A stretch of DNA of 64,000 nt, taken from the NCBI RefSeq assembly GCF_027497995.1, contig NZ_JAODBT010000002.1, forward strand, positions 620,001-684,000, given 5' to 3'. The stretch comes from Stenotrophomonas sp. Iso1. Its GTDB lineage: Bacteria > Pseudomonadota > Gammaproteobacteria > Xanthomonadales > Xanthomonadaceae. The notes under the pieces were generated by a model, which saw only the letters and a program-made list of their open reading frames with translations, searched no databases and was not told where the DNA came from. Positions 54,423 through 64,000 of the stretch are shown piece after piece (the stretch's first letter is position 1; every line of letters begins with the position of its first letter). Position numbers and translations under genes: made by a program.

Positions 54423-55106
54423 TCAGAAAAAATCTTCGACCGGAGTAGTCAGCAGCTCGACCGTGCTGTGCTTGAGCCGACGCAGGCTGGAGATGCCGAG
54501 GTCGCGGATGATGGAATGGTTGCGGTGAGGCAGGGCCGAATCGTACAGGTCTTGGGGCGCGACATTCTTGCCGTGCACGCCGGGCATCAGGTCGATGCCG
54601 GCTGCGCCGTAGCAGTGCTGCACCATCGCTGAGCAATACAGCGCGCCTTCCTTTGAGAGGAGGTTGCCGCGGCGGCGCAGGCGGGTGCTGTGCATGGCGA
54701 ACAGCGTGCCGACCAGTTCGCTCAGTGAGTAGCTGGACAAGCCGGCCAGCAGATCCAGTGCGGCAATCTGTACCTTGTGGGTCTGCTCAGCGTCCAGCCC
54801 GAAATTGAGAATGGCCAGATTGGGGAAGGCTTCATCGTCGAAGTAGCGGTCGGCACGGTTCTCCTGCGCGCCCAGCCGCAGCTGGCGATTGCGTAGGTCC
54901 AGGTCCGATTCCAATACCCACCAATGGCCGTCCAGACGTTGTTCGCTGAACAAAAACGCATGTGACCACAGACTGCGATGGCCGTCGTCGGTCAATGGCG
55001 CCTGCGCCTTGCGGATGGCTTTGCCGATCCAATCCGAAGTGCCGCACAGGCCGATGCAGCCGGGCGCAGCGTATTTGCGGATCAGTTCGGCGTTGCGGCT
55101 TTCCAT
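54423..55106 (-). CDS. Permuted papain-like (YiiX/YebB-type NlpC-P60) hydrolase
   Basis: 227 residues without signal peptide. Features of the circularly permuted NlpC/P60 group are visible: the early GCIGLCGTSDWIGKAIRKAQ, the catalytic His in SLWSHAFLFSE, the acidic partner in WWVLESDLD and the catalytic Cys in EGALYCSAMVQHCYGAAG, i.e. His before Cys. Such enzymes act as amidases or acyl-transferases on peptides or lipids; the target is unknown. It follows metH by 42 bases and precedes an MFS gene by 4, so it may be at the end of the metH transcript. Confidence 0.68.
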   Translation of the reverse strand: MESRNAELIRKYAAPGCIGLCGTSDWIGKAIRKAQAPLTDDGHRSLWSHAFLFSEQRLDGHWWVLESDLDLRNRQLRLGAQENRADRYFDDEAFPNLAILNFGLDAEQTHKVQIAALDLLAGLSSYSLSELVGTLFAMHSTRLRRRGNLLSKEGALYCSAMVQHCYGAAGIDLMPGVHGKNVAPQDLYDSALPHRNHSIIRDLGISSLRRLKHSTVELLTTPVEDFF

Positions 55107-55148
55107 GGCAGGTCGCGATATGAAGAGAGGGGACGGAGTGAGCCGGGC

Positions 55149-57908
55149 TCACTCCGGATCGTAATCCAGATTGGAGGCCAACCAGCGCTCCACCTGCGCC
55201 CGGTCCACGCCTTTGCGCTTGGCGTAGTCGGTCACTTGCTCACGCGAGACGCGGCCGACAACGAAGTACTGGCTCTGGGGGTGACTGAAGTAGTAGCCGG
55301 ACACCGCTGCGGTTGGCAGCATCGCGAAGCTCTCGGTCAGCGACATGCCGATGCCTTCGGCGCCGAGCATCGCGAACAGTGCCTGCTTCTCGCTGTGCTC
55401 CGGGCAAGCCGGATAGCCGGGGGCGGGGCGGATGCCGCTGTATTTCTCCGCGATCAACGCTTCGTTGTCGAGCTGCTCATCGTGCGCATAACCCCAGAAT
55501 TCGGTCCGCACGCGCTGATGCAGGCGCTCGGCCATGGCCTCGGCCAGGCGATCGGCCAGCGCCTTGAGCAGAATGGCATTGTAGTCGTCGTGGTCAGCTT
55601 CAAAGCGCGCGACGTGCGGCTCAATGCCAATGCCCGCAGTGACCGCGAAAGCGCCGATCCAATCCTGCTTGCCACTGTCTTCCGGTGCGATGAAATCGGC
55701 CAGGCAGAAGTCGGGGCGCTCGGCAGGCTTGTCAACCTGTTGGCGCAGGAAGTGGAGGGTGTGCTGCGAACCAAGCGGACTGAGCCCCTCGCCCGCAGGC
55801 GGGAGAGGGGAAGAAGCGGGGCCTTCTCCCTTTGCCAGGGACACCACAACATCATCGCCCCGGCCATTGGCCGGCCAGATCCCAAACACGGCCCTTGCCG
55901 TCAGCCACTTCTCATCGACGATTTGTTTCAACATCGCCTGCGCATCCTTGAACAGGTCGCTGGCCTGCGGGCCAACGATCTCGTCGGTCAGGATCGCCGG
56001 ATACTTGCCCGCCAACTCCCAGGCCTGAAAAAACGGTGTCCAGTCGATGATTGGCAGCAGGTCCTGCAGTGGGTAATCGTCAAATACATGAAGCCCCGGC
56101 TGCGCTGGCGTCGGCGGTGTGTACTGGCTCCAATCGCAGGTAAAGCGCTGGCCGCGCGCATGTTCCAGCGACACCAGTCGCTTGGCGTCGCCACGGTTTT
56201 TGTGGCGCTTGCGGATGTCGGCGTAGTCGGCGTCATTGGCGGCGACGAAGGCGGCGCGCAGGTCGCGGGAAATCAGCGACTGGGCGACACCCACTGCACG
56301 CGAGGCATCCTTCACCCACACCGTCGGCGCGCTGTAGAACGGGTCGATCTTCAGCGCGGTGTGCGCGCGGGAGGTAGTTGCACCGCCAATCATCAGCGGC
56401 ATGACAAAGCCCTGTCGCTGCATTTCCTTGGCGACATGGCTCATTTCTTCCAGCGACGGCGTGATCAACCCCGATAGGCCGATGATGTCGGCATTCTCGG
56501 CACGTGCGGCGTCCAGGATTTTCTGCGCCGACACCATCACGCCCAGATCCACCACTTCGAAGTTGTTGCAAGCCAGGACCACACCGACGATGTTCTTGCC
56601 GATGTCATGCACGTCGCCCTTGACCGTGGCCATGATGATCTTGCCGTTGGTTTTTCCAACCTCGCCCGTGCGTAACTTTTCTTCTTCGATGAAGGGCAGC
56701 AGATAAGCCACCGCCTTCTTCATTACGCGGGCCGATTTAACCACCTGCGGCAGGAACATCTTGCCGGCGCCGAATAGATCGCCGACTACGTTCATGCCGT
56801 CCATCAACGCGCCTTCAATCACATCCAGCGGACGTGAGGACTGCTGACGCGCTTCTTCGGTGTCTTCTTCCACCCATGCATCCAGCCCTTGCACCAGTGC
56901 ATGCGCCAGACGCTCGCGCACCGGGCGCAAGCGCCAAGCCAGGTCTTCGACCTTCTTTTCGCCCTTCTTGCCCTTATAGCGCTCGGCAAGTTCCAGCAGA
57001 CGTTCGGTGCTGTCGCGACGGCGGTTGAGGATCACATCCTCCACCGCTTCGCGCAGCTCTGGGTCGAGCTGGTCGTAGATCGGCATGGCACCGGCGTTGA
57101 CGATGCCCATGTCCATGCCGGCTTGGATGGCGTGGTACAGGAACACCGAATGAATGGCCTGGCGCACAGTCTCGTTGCCGCGGAACGAGAACGACACGTT
57201 CGACACGCCGCCAGACACATGGCAGTGCGGCAGCGTGCGCTTGATGATGCGCGTGGCCTCGATGAAGTCCACCGCGTAGTTGTCGTGCTCCTCGATGCCG
57301 GTGGCAACAGCAAAGATGTTGGGGTCGAAAATGATGTCTTCCGGCGGGAAGCCGACTTGCTCGGTGAGGATGCGGTAGGCGCGGGTGCAGATTTCCACCT
57401 TGCGTGCGCAGGTATCCGCCTGGCCGTCTTCGTCGAATGCCATCACCACGGCGGCCGCACCATAGCGGCGCACCAGGCGGGCGTGCTCCAGGAACGCGGC
57501 TTCGCCTTCCTTCAGCGAGATCGAGTTGACCACGCTCTTGCCCTGCAGGCATTTCAGGCCGGCTTCGATCACGGTCCACTTGGACGAATCCACCATCACC
57601 GGGATGCGGGCGATGTCCGGCTCGGACATGATCAGGTTGAGGAAGCGGGTCATCGCTTTCTCGGAATCGATCAAGCCCTCGTCCATGTTGACGTCGAGGA
57701 TCTGTGCGCCACTGGCCACCTGTTGGCGGGCCACGTCCACGGCTTCCTCGTAGCGTTCTTCCTTGACCAACTTGCGGAACTGCGCGCTGCCGGTGACGTT
57801 GGTCCGCTCGCCGATGTTGATGAACAACAGGTCCGGCGTGATGACCAGCGGTTCCAAGCCCGACAAACGGGTGTGGCGGATTTCAGTAATTGATTCGTTG
57901 CTCATCAC
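55149..57908 (-). CDS. metH: Methionine synthase, B12-dependent, C-terminal modules
   Basis: 919 residues: methyltetrahydrofolate-binding domain (about 20-280; [20 protein letters not shown]), cobalamin cap (about 310-400), B12-binding domain with the Co ligand in [19 protein letters not shown] (His near residue 434), and AdoMet-dependent reactivation domain (about 580-919; [12 protein letters not shown]). It moves the methyl group from methyltetrahydrofolate to cobalamin and homocysteine. The homocysteine-binding module is a separate gene (58518-59597). Residues about 697-711 derive from an inserted intergenic repeat. Its start overlaps the SDR stop by 4 bases. Confidence 0.95.
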   Translation of the reverse strand: MMSNESITEIRHTRLSGLEPLVITPDLLFINIGERTNVTGSAQFRKLVKEERYEEAVDVARQQVASGAQILDVNMDEGLIDSEKAMTRFLNLIMSEPDIARIPVMVDSSKWTVIEAGLKCLQGKSVVNSISLKEGEAAFLEHARLVRRYGAAAVVMAFDEDGQADTCARKVEICTRAYRILTEQVGFPPEDIIFDPNIFAVATGIEEHDNYAVDFIEATRIIKRTLPHCHVSGGVSNVSFSFRGNETVRQAIHSVFLYHAIQAGMDMGIVNAGAMPIYDQLDPELREAVEDVILNRRRDSTERLLELAERYKGKKGEKKVEDLAWRLRPVRERLAHALVQGLDAWVEEDTEEARQQSSRPLDVIEGALMDGMNVVGDLFGAGKMFLPQVVKSARVMKKAVAYLLPFIEEEKLRTGEVGKTNGKIIMATVKGDVHDIGKNIVGVVLACNNFEVVDLGVMVSAQKILDAARAENADIIGLSGLITPSLEEMSHVAKEMQRQGFVMPLMIGGATTSRAHTALKIDPFYSAPTVWVKDASRAVGVAQSLISRDLRAAFVAANDADYADIRKRHKNRGDAKRLVSLEHARGQRFTCDWSQYTPPTPAQPGLHVFDDYPLQDLLPIIDWTPFFQAWELAGKYPAILTDEIVGPQASDLFKDAQAMLKQIVDEKWLTARAVFGIWPANGRGDDVVVSLAKGEGPASSPLPPAGEGLSPLGSQHTLHFLRQQVDKPAERPDFCLADFIAPEDSGKQDWIGAFAVTAGIGIEPHVARFEADHDDYNAILLKALADRLAEAMAERLHQRVRTEFWGYAHDEQLDNEALIAEKYSGIRPAPGYPACPEHSEKQALFAMLGAEGIGMSLTESFAMLPTAAVSGYYFSHPQSQYFVVGRVSREQVTDYAKRKGVDRAQVERWLASNLDYDPE
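55785..55810. repeat. Dispersed repeat inserted in frame within metH
   Basis: cccctcgcccgcaggcgggagagggg belongs to the same family as the intergenic repeats at 15355 and 33662. The flanks (to about 55830) are similar in character. In the coding sense it encodes [13 protein letters not shown] in a surface loop of the reactivation domain. Confidence 0.75.
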
Positions 57909-58507
57909 CAGACCTTGAACACCTGACCATTGGCGATGCCGTCGATGCTGCGCTGGTAAGCCAGCGCGGCACGGGCAGCAGTCACCGCTTCAAAGCCGGG
58001 GAAGAAATCGGCGTAACTGTCCCAGGCTTCCAACAGCACGCTGGGGCTGACTGCATTGATGCGCAGGCCGCGCGGCAGTTCCAGCGCGGCGGCGCGGACA
58101 AAGCCTTCGATGGCCGCATTCACTGCCGTGGCGTTGGCGCCCTGCGCGATGGGTTGCTCGGTGAGGATGCCGGTGGTCAAGGTAATGGAGCCGCCTTCGT
58201 TGAGATGGTGCTGGCCCAGCAGCGCCAGCCGCACCTGGCCGAGCAGTTTGTCCTGCAGGCCGACGTTGAATTGCGCGGGCGTCATTACCGTAAGCGGGCC
58301 AAAATGCACAGCGCCGGTGGTGGCGACAATGGCATCTACCTTGCCGACGGACTGCAGCAGCGCGGCCACGCTGTCGTCGCTGCCCAGGTCAACCGGGTGT
58401 GCCGGGTCCGAGCGTGACGCGGTGATGACGTCATGCTGCTGTCGAAGGTGTGTGGCAACGGCCGAGCCCAGAGTGCCACCGGCACCCACCAGCAGAATCT
58501 TCTTCAT
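57905..58507 (-). CDS. Short-chain dehydrogenase/reductase
   Basis: 200 residues from the ATG at 58507 ([20 protein letters not shown]). The Rossmann motif GAGGTLG is visible; the usual Tyr-x-x-x-Lys catalytic pair is replaced, since the corresponding segment reads [20 protein letters not shown]. This defines the 'YbbO/atypical' short SDR group in which Lys is absent. The substrate is unknown. It sits between the two metH genes, 10 bases after metH1 and with a 4-base overlap to metH2, so it is cotranslated with methionine synthase. Confidence 0.85.
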   Translation of the reverse strand: MKKILLVGAGGTLGSAVATHLRQQHDVITASRSDPAHPVDLGSDDSVAALLQSVGKVDAIVATTGAVHFGPLTVMTPAQFNVGLQDKLLGQVRLALLGQHHLNEGGSITLTTGILTEQPIAQGANATAVNAAIEGFVRAAALELPRGLRINAVSPSVLLEAWDSYADFFPGFEAVTAARAALAYQRSIDGIANGQVFKVW

Positions 58508-58517
58508 GGCGTATTCC

Positions 58518-59597
58518 TCAGGCGGCGTTTGCGGTGGGCAGCGGCAGGGCGCGCGGCGGCAGCCCAGCGACCGCTTCGGCGATGGCGCGAATATGGTCGG
58601 GCGAGGTGCCGCAGCAGCCACCGACCAGATTGAGCAGGCCGGACTGCGCAAACTCCTTGAGCGTGGTCGCCATTTCCTCGGGCGTTTCGTCGTACTCGCC
58701 GAAGGCATTGGGAAGGCCGGCATTCGGATGCGCGCTGACGTAGCCGGTGGATATCTGCGACAGCGTTTCCACGTGGGGGCGCATGTCGGTAGCGCCGAGC
58801 GCGCAGTTGAAGCCAATCGACAACGGCTGGCTGTGCGAGACCGAGGCATAGAAGGCTTCGGCCGTCTGCCCGGACAGCGTGCGGCCGGAAGCGTCAGTGA
58901 TGGTGCCGGAGATCATCACCGGCAAGCGCCCGCCACGCGCGTCGAAGACTTCCTCGATGGCAAACAGTGCGGCTTTGGCGTTGAGCGTGTCGAAGATGGT
59001 TTCGACCATCAATGTGTCGGCGCCGCCGTCGATCAAGCCTTCAATGGCTTCACGGTAAGTGCCGCGCAGTTCATCGAAGCTGGTGTTGCGGAAGCCGGGG
59101 TCGTTGACGTCTGGGCTGATCGACGCGGTGCGGCTGGTTGGGCCAAGCACGCCGATCACAAAGCGCGGCTTGTCTGGCGTCTGGGCCTGGACCGCATCAC
59201 AGCACTGGCGTGCCACCTGCGCACCGGCCTTGTTGAGTTCGTAGACCAGATGTTCAAGGTGGTAGTCGGCCTGGCTCACCGACGTGGCATTGAACGTATT
59301 GGTCTCCAGCAGGTCCGCGCCGGCTTCGAGGTAGGCGGTATGGATGTCAGCGATCACGTCAGGGCGGCTCAACAACAGCAGGTCGTTGTTGCCCTTGAGG
59401 TCGTGCTCGCAGCCGGCGCCGTGCACATGCTGGCTGTCGAAACCGCCCGCGAAGCGTTCACCGCGGTAGTCGCCTTCTTCCAGACGATGGCGCTGAATCA
59501 TGGTGCCCATGGCGCCATCGATGATCAGGATGCGGTGATCAAGCGCGCTGAGCAGCTTGGCGACGCGTTCGGGATGGAGCCAGGGCAGGGCTTGCAT
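58518..59597 (-). CDS. metH: Methionine synthase, homocysteine-binding module
   Basis: 359 residues, a single homocysteine S-methyltransferase barrel: [20 protein letters not shown] at the start, and the zinc ligands Cys in [15 protein letters not shown] and the pair in [16 protein letters not shown]. It ends where the family's first module ends, and lacks all folate, cobalamin and reactivation parts, which are on the gene at 55149-57908. Two-gene metH is a feature of Xanthomonadaceae. It follows the ArsR-methyltransferase regulator by 22 bases. Confidence 0.95.
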   Translation of the reverse strand: MQALPWLHPERVAKLLSALDHRILIIDGAMGTMIQRHRLEEGDYRGERFAGGFDSQHVHGAGCEHDLKGNNDLLLLSRPDVIADIHTAYLEAGADLLETNTFNATSVSQADYHLEHLVYELNKAGAQVARQCCDAVQAQTPDKPRFVIGVLGPTSRTASISPDVNDPGFRNTSFDELRGTYREAIEGLIDGGADTLMVETIFDTLNAKAALFAIEEVFDARGGRLPVMISGTITDASGRTLSGQTAEAFYASVSHSQPLSIGFNCALGATDMRPHVETLSQISTGYVSAHPNAGLPNAFGEYDETPEEMATTLKEFAQSGLLNLVGGCCGTSPDHIRAIAEAVAGLPPRALPLPTANAA

Positions 59598-59619
59598 AAG
59601 GCGGGCCGGTTCTCGTGAA

Positions 59620-60549
59620 TCAGGGGCGGTGGGCGATCAGCGAGATCACTTCAAAATGGGGCGGGCGCTTTTCGCGGGTCACGGTTTCCAGGCTGGACAC
59701 TTCAAGCCCGGCCTTCTCCACGAACTTGCGCAGTTCCTTGCCGGTGAAGCCAAGGTTGACGTGGCCGTAGGCCTCTACCGCCGCCTTGTGCTCGTGGCGG
59801 GCCAGGCTGCACAACATCAACCGGCCGCCGGGGCGCACCACGCGGGCGCACTCGGCCACGGCCTTGGCCGGGTGGCTGGCGTAGGTGAGTGCGTGCATCA
59901 GCACGACCAGGTCGAAGCTGCCGTCGTCGAAGGGCAGCTTGTGCATGTCGCCCTCGCGCACCTCTACGTTGGGCAGCTTGCGCAGGCGCTCGCTGGCGGC
60001 CGCTACGACCCGGGCGCTGGTGTCAATGCAGACGTAACGCTGCGCATGCGGCGCCAACAGTTCGGCCAGTACACCGTCGCCGGAGGCAATGTCGAGCACG
60101 TCACCGGTTTCCAGCAGCGGCAGTGCGCTGCGTGCCAGGGCTTCCCAGGTGCGGCCCGGGGAATAATGGCGTTCCATGTCGCCGGCCACGCTGTCGGCCC
60201 AGTTCTGGTCGGCAGCACGCATGGCCAATACCGAGGGTACGCGCTCGGCGTCTTGACGCAGCAGTGGGTCGTCGCTGCCCGAGCTCAGTGCATGCCACAA
60301 TGCGCGCTGTGCCGAGTCCAGTGCGGCATCGTCAAAGCGGTAATAGGCTGACACGCCTGCGCGGCGGTCGCGCACCAAACCGGCTTCTTTCAGCCGGGCC
60401 AGATGGGTGGACACGCGAGGCTGGGCCAGCGTGGTGATGGCCGAGAGTTCGGCCACGGTGAGTTCTTCCTGTTCCAACAGCGTCAGCAGGCGTACCCGTG
60501 TAGCGTCGGCGAACACTTTCAGACGGGTTGACCAGTCTTCCAGATCCAT
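59620..60549 (-). CDS. sahR: ArsR-family regulator fused to SAM-dependent methyltransferase domain (SahR type)
   Basis: 309 residues. An ArsR winged helix (about 1-80: [40 protein letters not shown]) precedes a class I methyltransferase-like domain (about 110-309) with motif [18 protein letters not shown] and '[18 protein letters not shown]'. No metal-binding CxC is seen. Proteins of this fusion upstream of metH were described as SahR, a repressor of methionine-cycle genes that responds to S-adenosylhomocysteine; the assignment here is by architecture and context. A 32-bp dyad touches its start codon. Confidence 0.85.
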   Translation of the reverse strand: MDLEDWSTRLKVFADATRVRLLTLLEQEELTVAELSAITTLAQPRVSTHLARLKEAGLVRDRRAGVSAYYRFDDAALDSAQRALWHALSSGSDDPLLRQDAERVPSVLAMRAADQNWADSVAGDMERHYSPGRTWEALARSALPLLETGDVLDIASGDGVLAELLAPHAQRYVCIDTSARVVAAASERLRKLPNVEVREGDMHKLPFDDGSFDLVVLMHALTYASHPAKAVAECARVVRPGGRLMLCSLARHEHKAAVEAYGHVNLGFTGKELRKFVEKAGLEVSSLETVTREKRPPHFEVISLIAHRP

Positions 60550-60581
60550 AAATATCTACCTATCGCGATATAGAGATATTT
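60550..60581. promoter_or_regulatory. Nested dyad, probable operator of the sahR-metH operon
   Basis: AAATATCT at 60550-60557 and AGATATTT at 60574-60581 flank a perfect TATCGCGATA at 60561-60570, all on one axis (60565.5). It abuts the regulator's ATG at 60549, so bound protein would cover the ribosome-binding region of the promoter-proximal transcript. It also lies 95 bases before the acyl-CoA dehydrogenase start. Confidence 0.78.
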
Positions 60582-60675
60582 TCCCCTTGCCGCCACGCCG
60601 GGTCAAGGCGACACATAGGCTGAACCGGGTTGCGATGGTTACAATCGCAACTTGATTAACCCTGGGAGGGGTGCT

Positions 60676-61824
60676 GTGGATTTCAGTTTTTCCGACGAGC
60701 AGCTGATGCTGCAGGACGTCGCCCGCCGTATTGCCAAAGAAAAAATTGCCACCAGCGCTGGGCACTTCGACGCGACCGGTGAGTACCCGTTGGAGAACAT
60801 CCAACTGCTGGGCGAGAACGGCCTGATGGCCATTGAAGTGCCGGTGGAGTACGGCGGCTCTGGCATGGACCCGATCTCCAGCGTGTTGGCGATCATTGAG
60901 GTTTCCGCTGCTGATGCGGCGCACGCGACCATCATGTCGGTCAACAATTCGTTGTTCTGCAACGCGGTGCTGGCCTATGGCAGCGAGGAACAGAAGCAGA
61001 CGTACGTGCGCGCGATTGCTGAAGGCAGCGAGATTGGTGCCTTTGCGCTGACCGAGTCGCAGTCAGGCTCCGACGCCACGGCGATGCGCTGTCGCGCGGT
61101 GAAGCAGGACGATGGTTCGTATGTGATCAATGGCCAGAAGAGCTGGATCACCTCCGGCCCGGTGGCACGCTACGTAGTGCTGTTCGCGATGACCGACCCG
61201 TCCAAGGGGTCGCGCGGTATCACCGCTTTCATGATCGATGCCGACAAGCCCGGCTATGGTCGCGGCAAAACCGAGCCCAAGCTCGGCGTGCGCGCATCGG
61301 CCACCTGCGAGATTGAATTCCAGGACTATGTGGCCAGTGCCGAAGATGTGATCGGCAAAGAAGGCGAAGGCTTCAAGATTGCGATGAGCCTGCTGGATTC
61401 CGGGCGCATCGGTATCGCTTCGCAGGCTGTGGGCATTGCCCGCGCCGCGTATGAAGCATCGGTAGCTTATGTGAAGGAGCGCAAATCGTTCGGCGCACCG
61501 ATCGGTACGTTCCAGATGATCCAGGCCAAGGTCGCCGATATGAAGTGCAAGTTGGACGCAGCGATGCTGCTGACCTTGCGCGCGGCGTGGCTGAAGTCAC
61601 AGGGCAAGCGGTTCTCGACCGAAGCGGCCGTGGCCAAGCTGACGGCTTCAGAGGCGGCGATGTGGATCGCGCATCAAGCGGTACAGATTCACGGCGGCAT
61701 GGGGTATTCCAAAGAAATGCCACTGGAGCGTTACTTCCGCGATGCCAAGATCACGGAAATCTACGAAGGCACCTCGGAGATTCAGCGCATGGTGATTGCG
61801 CGCAATGAGACGGGGCTGCGCTGA
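60676..61824 (+). CDS. Acyl-CoA dehydrogenase
   Basis: 382 residues from the GTG at 60676; GGGAGG 6 bases upstream decides for it over the in-frame TTG at 60652. FAD-dependent acyl-CoA dehydrogenase fold: FALTESQSGSDATAMRCRAV, WITSGPVARYVVLFAMTD, the long C-terminal helical domain and the catalytic Glu region DAKITEIYEGTSEIQRMVIA. It catalyses the first step of fatty-acid or branched-acid beta-oxidation; chain length cannot be told. It diverges from sahR and ends in two terminators. Confidence 0.95.
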   Translation: MDFSFSDEQLMLQDVARRIAKEKIATSAGHFDATGEYPLENIQLLGENGLMAIEVPVEYGGSGMDPISSVLAIIEVSAADAAHATIMSVNNSLFCNAVLAYGSEEQKQTYVRAIAEGSEIGAFALTESQSGSDATAMRCRAVKQDDGSYVINGQKSWITSGPVARYVVLFAMTDPSKGSRGITAFMIDADKPGYGRGKTEPKLGVRASATCEIEFQDYVASAEDVIGKEGEGFKIAMSLLDSGRIGIASQAVGIARAAYEASVAYVKERKSFGAPIGTFQMIQAKVADMKCKLDAAMLLTLRAAWLKSQGKRFSTEAAVAKLTASEAAMWIAHQAVQIHGGMGYSKEMPLERYFRDAKITEIYEGTSEIQRMVIARNETGLR

Positions 61825-61849
61825 GTTCGTTGCGCTGAAGTTGATAAAG

Positions 61850-61874
61850 AACCCCGGCATTGCCGGGGTTTTTT
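61850..61874 (+). terminator. Rho-independent terminator of the acyl-CoA dehydrogenase gene
   Basis: A 9-bp stem (aaccccggc with gccggggtt), loop att, then TTTT. Confidence 0.9.
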
Positions 61875-61955
61875 GTTGGGCGAAGTAGGGCAGCGGCAGG
61901 GGCCGCGGGAAGTTGATCGGATCCTTTGCGTGCCCCGTTTGCGGGAGATGAGCAA

Positions 61956-61984
61956 AAAAAGCCCCGGCATTACCGGGGCTTTTT
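61956..61984 (-). terminator. Rho-independent terminator of the RND pump gene
   Basis: A 12-bp stem (aaaaagccccgg with ccggggcttttt), loop catta. A/T runs on both sides make it work in both directions; it lies 40 bases from the end of the convergent RND gene. Confidence 0.88.
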
Positions 61985-62024
61985 ATCGCCGCAAAGGCGG
62001 GTATTGCTACCCGCCAATGTGGGC

Positions 62025-64000
62025 TCAACGATCCTGCTGCACCGTGCGCACCTGGTGTTGTGCCAAGTATTCCTTCGACGGCTCGTCCAACTTGTCGCCC
62101 AGCACGCGGCGCACACAGACGAAGAACAGCGGGATCAGCAACACGCCGATGACGGTGGCGAACAACATGCCGCCGATCACGCCTGTACCCAGCGAGTGAC
62201 GGGCATTGGCGCCGGCACCGGTGGAGATCGCCATCGGCAGCACGCCGAGGATGAAGGCGAACGAGGTCATCAGGATCGGGCGGAAACGCAGATGCGCCGC
62301 TTCGATCGTGGCCTCGCGCAGGGTCTTGCCCAATGCCCGCTGCTCTACCGCGAATTCCACGATCAGAATCGCGTTCTTCGCCGCCAGGCCAATCACCGTC
62401 ACCATGCCGATCTTGAAGTACAGATCGTTCGGCAGGCCACGCATCAGCGAGAACACCACCGCGCCGAGGATACCGATCGGCACCACCAGCAGCACCGATA
62501 CCGGGATCGACCAGCTTTCGTACAGTGCGGCAAGGCACAGGAACACCACGACGATGGACAACACCATCAGCAAGGTTGCTGCGTTGCCGGCCAGGATTTC
62601 CTGGTAGGACATGCCGCTCCAGTCGAAGCCGAAGCCCACCGGCAGGTCGTCATGCACCAGTCGTTCCATGGTCGTCATGGCCTGGCCCGAGCTGCCACCC
62701 GGTGCCGGTGAGCCGACAATGTTGACCGCCGAATAGCCGTTGTAGCGGCTCAGTGCGGGAGGAGCGTAAATCCACTCGGACTTGACCACCGTGCTCAGCG
62801 GGATCATCGATGCCTGACCATCGGCGTCCTTGCTCAACGAGCTGGGGACGTAATAGCTGCGCAACGATTCAGGGCCGGTACGGTAGGCCGCGTCGGCCTG
62901 CATGTTCACTCGCTTGATGCGGCCCGCGTAGAAGAAGTCGTTGATGTACACCGGCGCCAGCATCATCTGGATTGAGGAGTACACATCATTGACCGACACG
63001 CCCATGGTCTGGGCCTGCACGCGGTCCACATGCAGCTGCAGCTGCGGTGAGTTTTCCAGCGTATTGGGGCGCACCGCCGTCAGCGACGTGTCCTGCGAGG
63101 CAGCGCCCAGCAGGGTGTTGCGGGCGTCCATCAGTGCATCCTGGCCAGCACCTGATCGGTCCTGCAGCCACATGTCAAAGCCGCCGAACTGGCCCAGACC
63201 CTGCACCGTGGGCAGGTTGACGAAGAAGATCTGCGCGTCCTTGATGCCATACGCCTTCTGGTTCATTTTTTGGATGAACTCAGGCGCCGTTTCATTGCGC
63301 GCACTCCAGTCCTTCAGGCGGACGAAGGCCATACCCACGTTTTCGCCGGAACCGATGAAGCTGAAGCCGGTGATCTGCATCAGCCCTTCAAACGCTTCTT
63401 CCTTCTGCAGGGTGCCCAGCAGTTGGTCGAACACGGCACTGGTGCGGCTCTTGGTCGCGCCGGGCGGCAACTGCACGATGGCCAGTGCGTAGCCCTGATC
63501 TTCTTCGGGCAGGAAGCTGCCCGGCAGTCGGGTGAACAGGAAGCCACACAGCACCAGCAACAGTGCGAACACCACCAACCAGCGCGGGCTGTGCTTGATC
63601 ACGCCACCCACCGTACCGACATAGCTCTTTTCCAGCTTGCCGTAGTACTTGTTGAAGGTGCGGTAGATCCAGTTCGGGTGGTCGTTGTGGGTCGGCTTGA
63701 GGAATGCCGCGCACAGTGCGGGGGTGAAGGTCAGCGCCAGCAGGGCCGAGAAGCCCATCGCCATGGCGATGGTCAGTGCGAACTGCTTGTAGATTTCACC
63801 AGAGGCACCGGGCTGCATGGCACTGGGAATGAACACTGCCGCCAGTACCACGGTGATGGCCACCACGGCGCCGGTGATCTGGCCCATGGCCTTCTGTGTG
63901 GCGGGTTTGGGGTCGAGCTTTTCCTCGGTCATGATGCGTTCGACGTTTTCGATGACGACGATGGCGTCATCGACCACGATGCCGATTGCCAGCACCATCG
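62025..64000 (-). CDS. RND multidrug efflux pump, inner-membrane subunit (5' end outside window)
   Basis: About 658 C-terminal residues of an AcrB/MexB-type HAE1 transporter; full length is about 1045, so roughly the first 390 are missing. The visible part starts at the proton-relay helix LAIGIVVDDAIVVIENVERI (paired Asp). It continues with the second half: DRSGAGQDAL, the large periplasmic loop with FEGLMQITGFSFIGSGENVG and the final helices with GLAAKNAILIVEFAVEQ (relay Lys). It exports drugs together with a membrane-fusion protein and an outer-membrane channel not in view. Which Sme-type pump it is cannot be decided. Confidence 0.95.
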   Translation of the reverse strand, partial: MVLAIGIVVDDAIVVIENVERIMTEEKLDPKPATQKAMGQITGAVVAITVVLAAVFIPSAMQPGASGEIYKQFALTIAMAMGFSALLALTFTPALCAAFLKPTHNDHPNWIYRTFNKYYGKLEKSYVGTVGGVIKHSPRWLVVFALLLVLCGFLFTRLPGSFLPEEDQGYALAIVQLPPGATKSRTSAVFDQLLGTLQKEEAFEGLMQITGFSFIGSGENVGMAFVRLKDWSARNETAPEFIQKMNQKAYGIKDAQIFFVNLPTVQGLGQFGGFDMWLQDRSGAGQDALMDARNTLLGAASQDTSLTAVRPNTLENSPQLQLHVDRVQAQTMGVSVNDVYSSIQMMLAPVYINDFFYAGRIKRVNMQADAAYRTGPESLRSYYVPSSLSKDADGQASMIPLSTVVKSEWIYAPPALSRYNGYSAVNIVGSPAPGGSSGQAMTTMERLVHDDLPVGFGFDWSGMSYQEILAGNAATLLMVLSIVVVFLCLAALYESWSIPVSVLLVVPIGILGAVVFSLMRGLPNDLYFKIGMVTVIGLAAKNAILIVEFAVEQRALGKTLREATIEAAHLRFRPILMTSFAFILGVLPMAISTGAGANARHSLGTGVIGGMLFATVIGVLLIPLFFVCVRRVLGDKLDEPSKEYLAQHQVRTVQQDR

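Noticed and set aside
58508-58849. Longer SDR frame beginning at 58849
   Set aside because: It runs antisense-frame through metH1; the GAGG Rossmann start and family length point to the ATG at 58507.

Overview
The window is chromosomal DNA of a gamma-proteobacterium of the family Xanthomonadaceae, most like Stenotrophomonas. Three things point there: the gene order fur/bamE/ratA/rnfH/smpB next to recN-grpE-dnaK-dnaJ; a methionine synthase split over two genes; and dispersed GC-rich intergenic repeats of the type ccctcaccccaacccctctcccg. There is no tRNA, rRNA, tmRNA, CRISPR array or complete insertion sequence. The genus is an inference from gene content.

Positions 1 to about 11,900 are accessory. 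This part is lower in GC and consists of short, mostly unrecognised genes with long gaps. It holds an HTH-ImmA (HEXXH) protein, a HEPN-like helical protein, and a prophage relic. The relic has an integrase, an excisionase and small early genes on the minus strand, joined directly to a plus-strand chimera of two late phage genes. After it come secreted and membrane proteins of unknown function, a chromate transporter, a decayed Excalibur (calcium-binding) fragment, and two copies of a 57-58 bp structured element, each placed just 3' of a minus-strand gene.

Positions 11,980 to 28,230 are core: a membrane protein, GNAT, smpB, ratA-rnfH, bamE, fur, recN, grpE-dnaK-dnaJ (with sigma-32-type promoters and no hrcA), pdxY-tyrA, an ABC exporter with a YigZ protein, and an ECF sigma/anti-sigma pair. 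Positions 28,400 to 43,600 hold a GAF-GAF-GGDEF-EAL protein, a LOG-family hydrolase, the 2-oxoglutarate dehydrogenase operon sucA-sucB-lpd, a GNAT-DUF7931 protein, a RoxA-type ribosomal oxygenase, and the divergent pair purB/fumC.

Positions 43,900 to 49,160 form a likely envelope operon read leftward from a GntR/YtrA-type operator: small lipoprotein, GntR repressor, ABC ATPase, ABC-2 permease, a GSGD-repeat beta-solenoid protein and three related secreted proteins or lipoproteins. Positions 49,245 to 53,173 run rightward: periplasmic glutathione peroxidase, FKBP isomerase, UDP-glucose dehydrogenase, slyX and a DUF2058 gene. Positions 53,237 to 60,549 run leftward and make a methionine-cycle block: an ArsR-methyltransferase fusion (SahR type) with a large dyad at its start codon, metH part 1, a short-chain dehydrogenase and metH part 2, then a papain-like hydrolase and an MFS transporter. 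The window closes with an acyl-CoA dehydrogenase and the 3' two thirds of an RND efflux pump gene.

No clearly new multi-gene system is proven here. The best candidates for new biology are the ImmA/HEPN-like module, the YtrA-controlled envelope operon, the SahR-metH-SDR-metH block and the duplicated 3' structured element.
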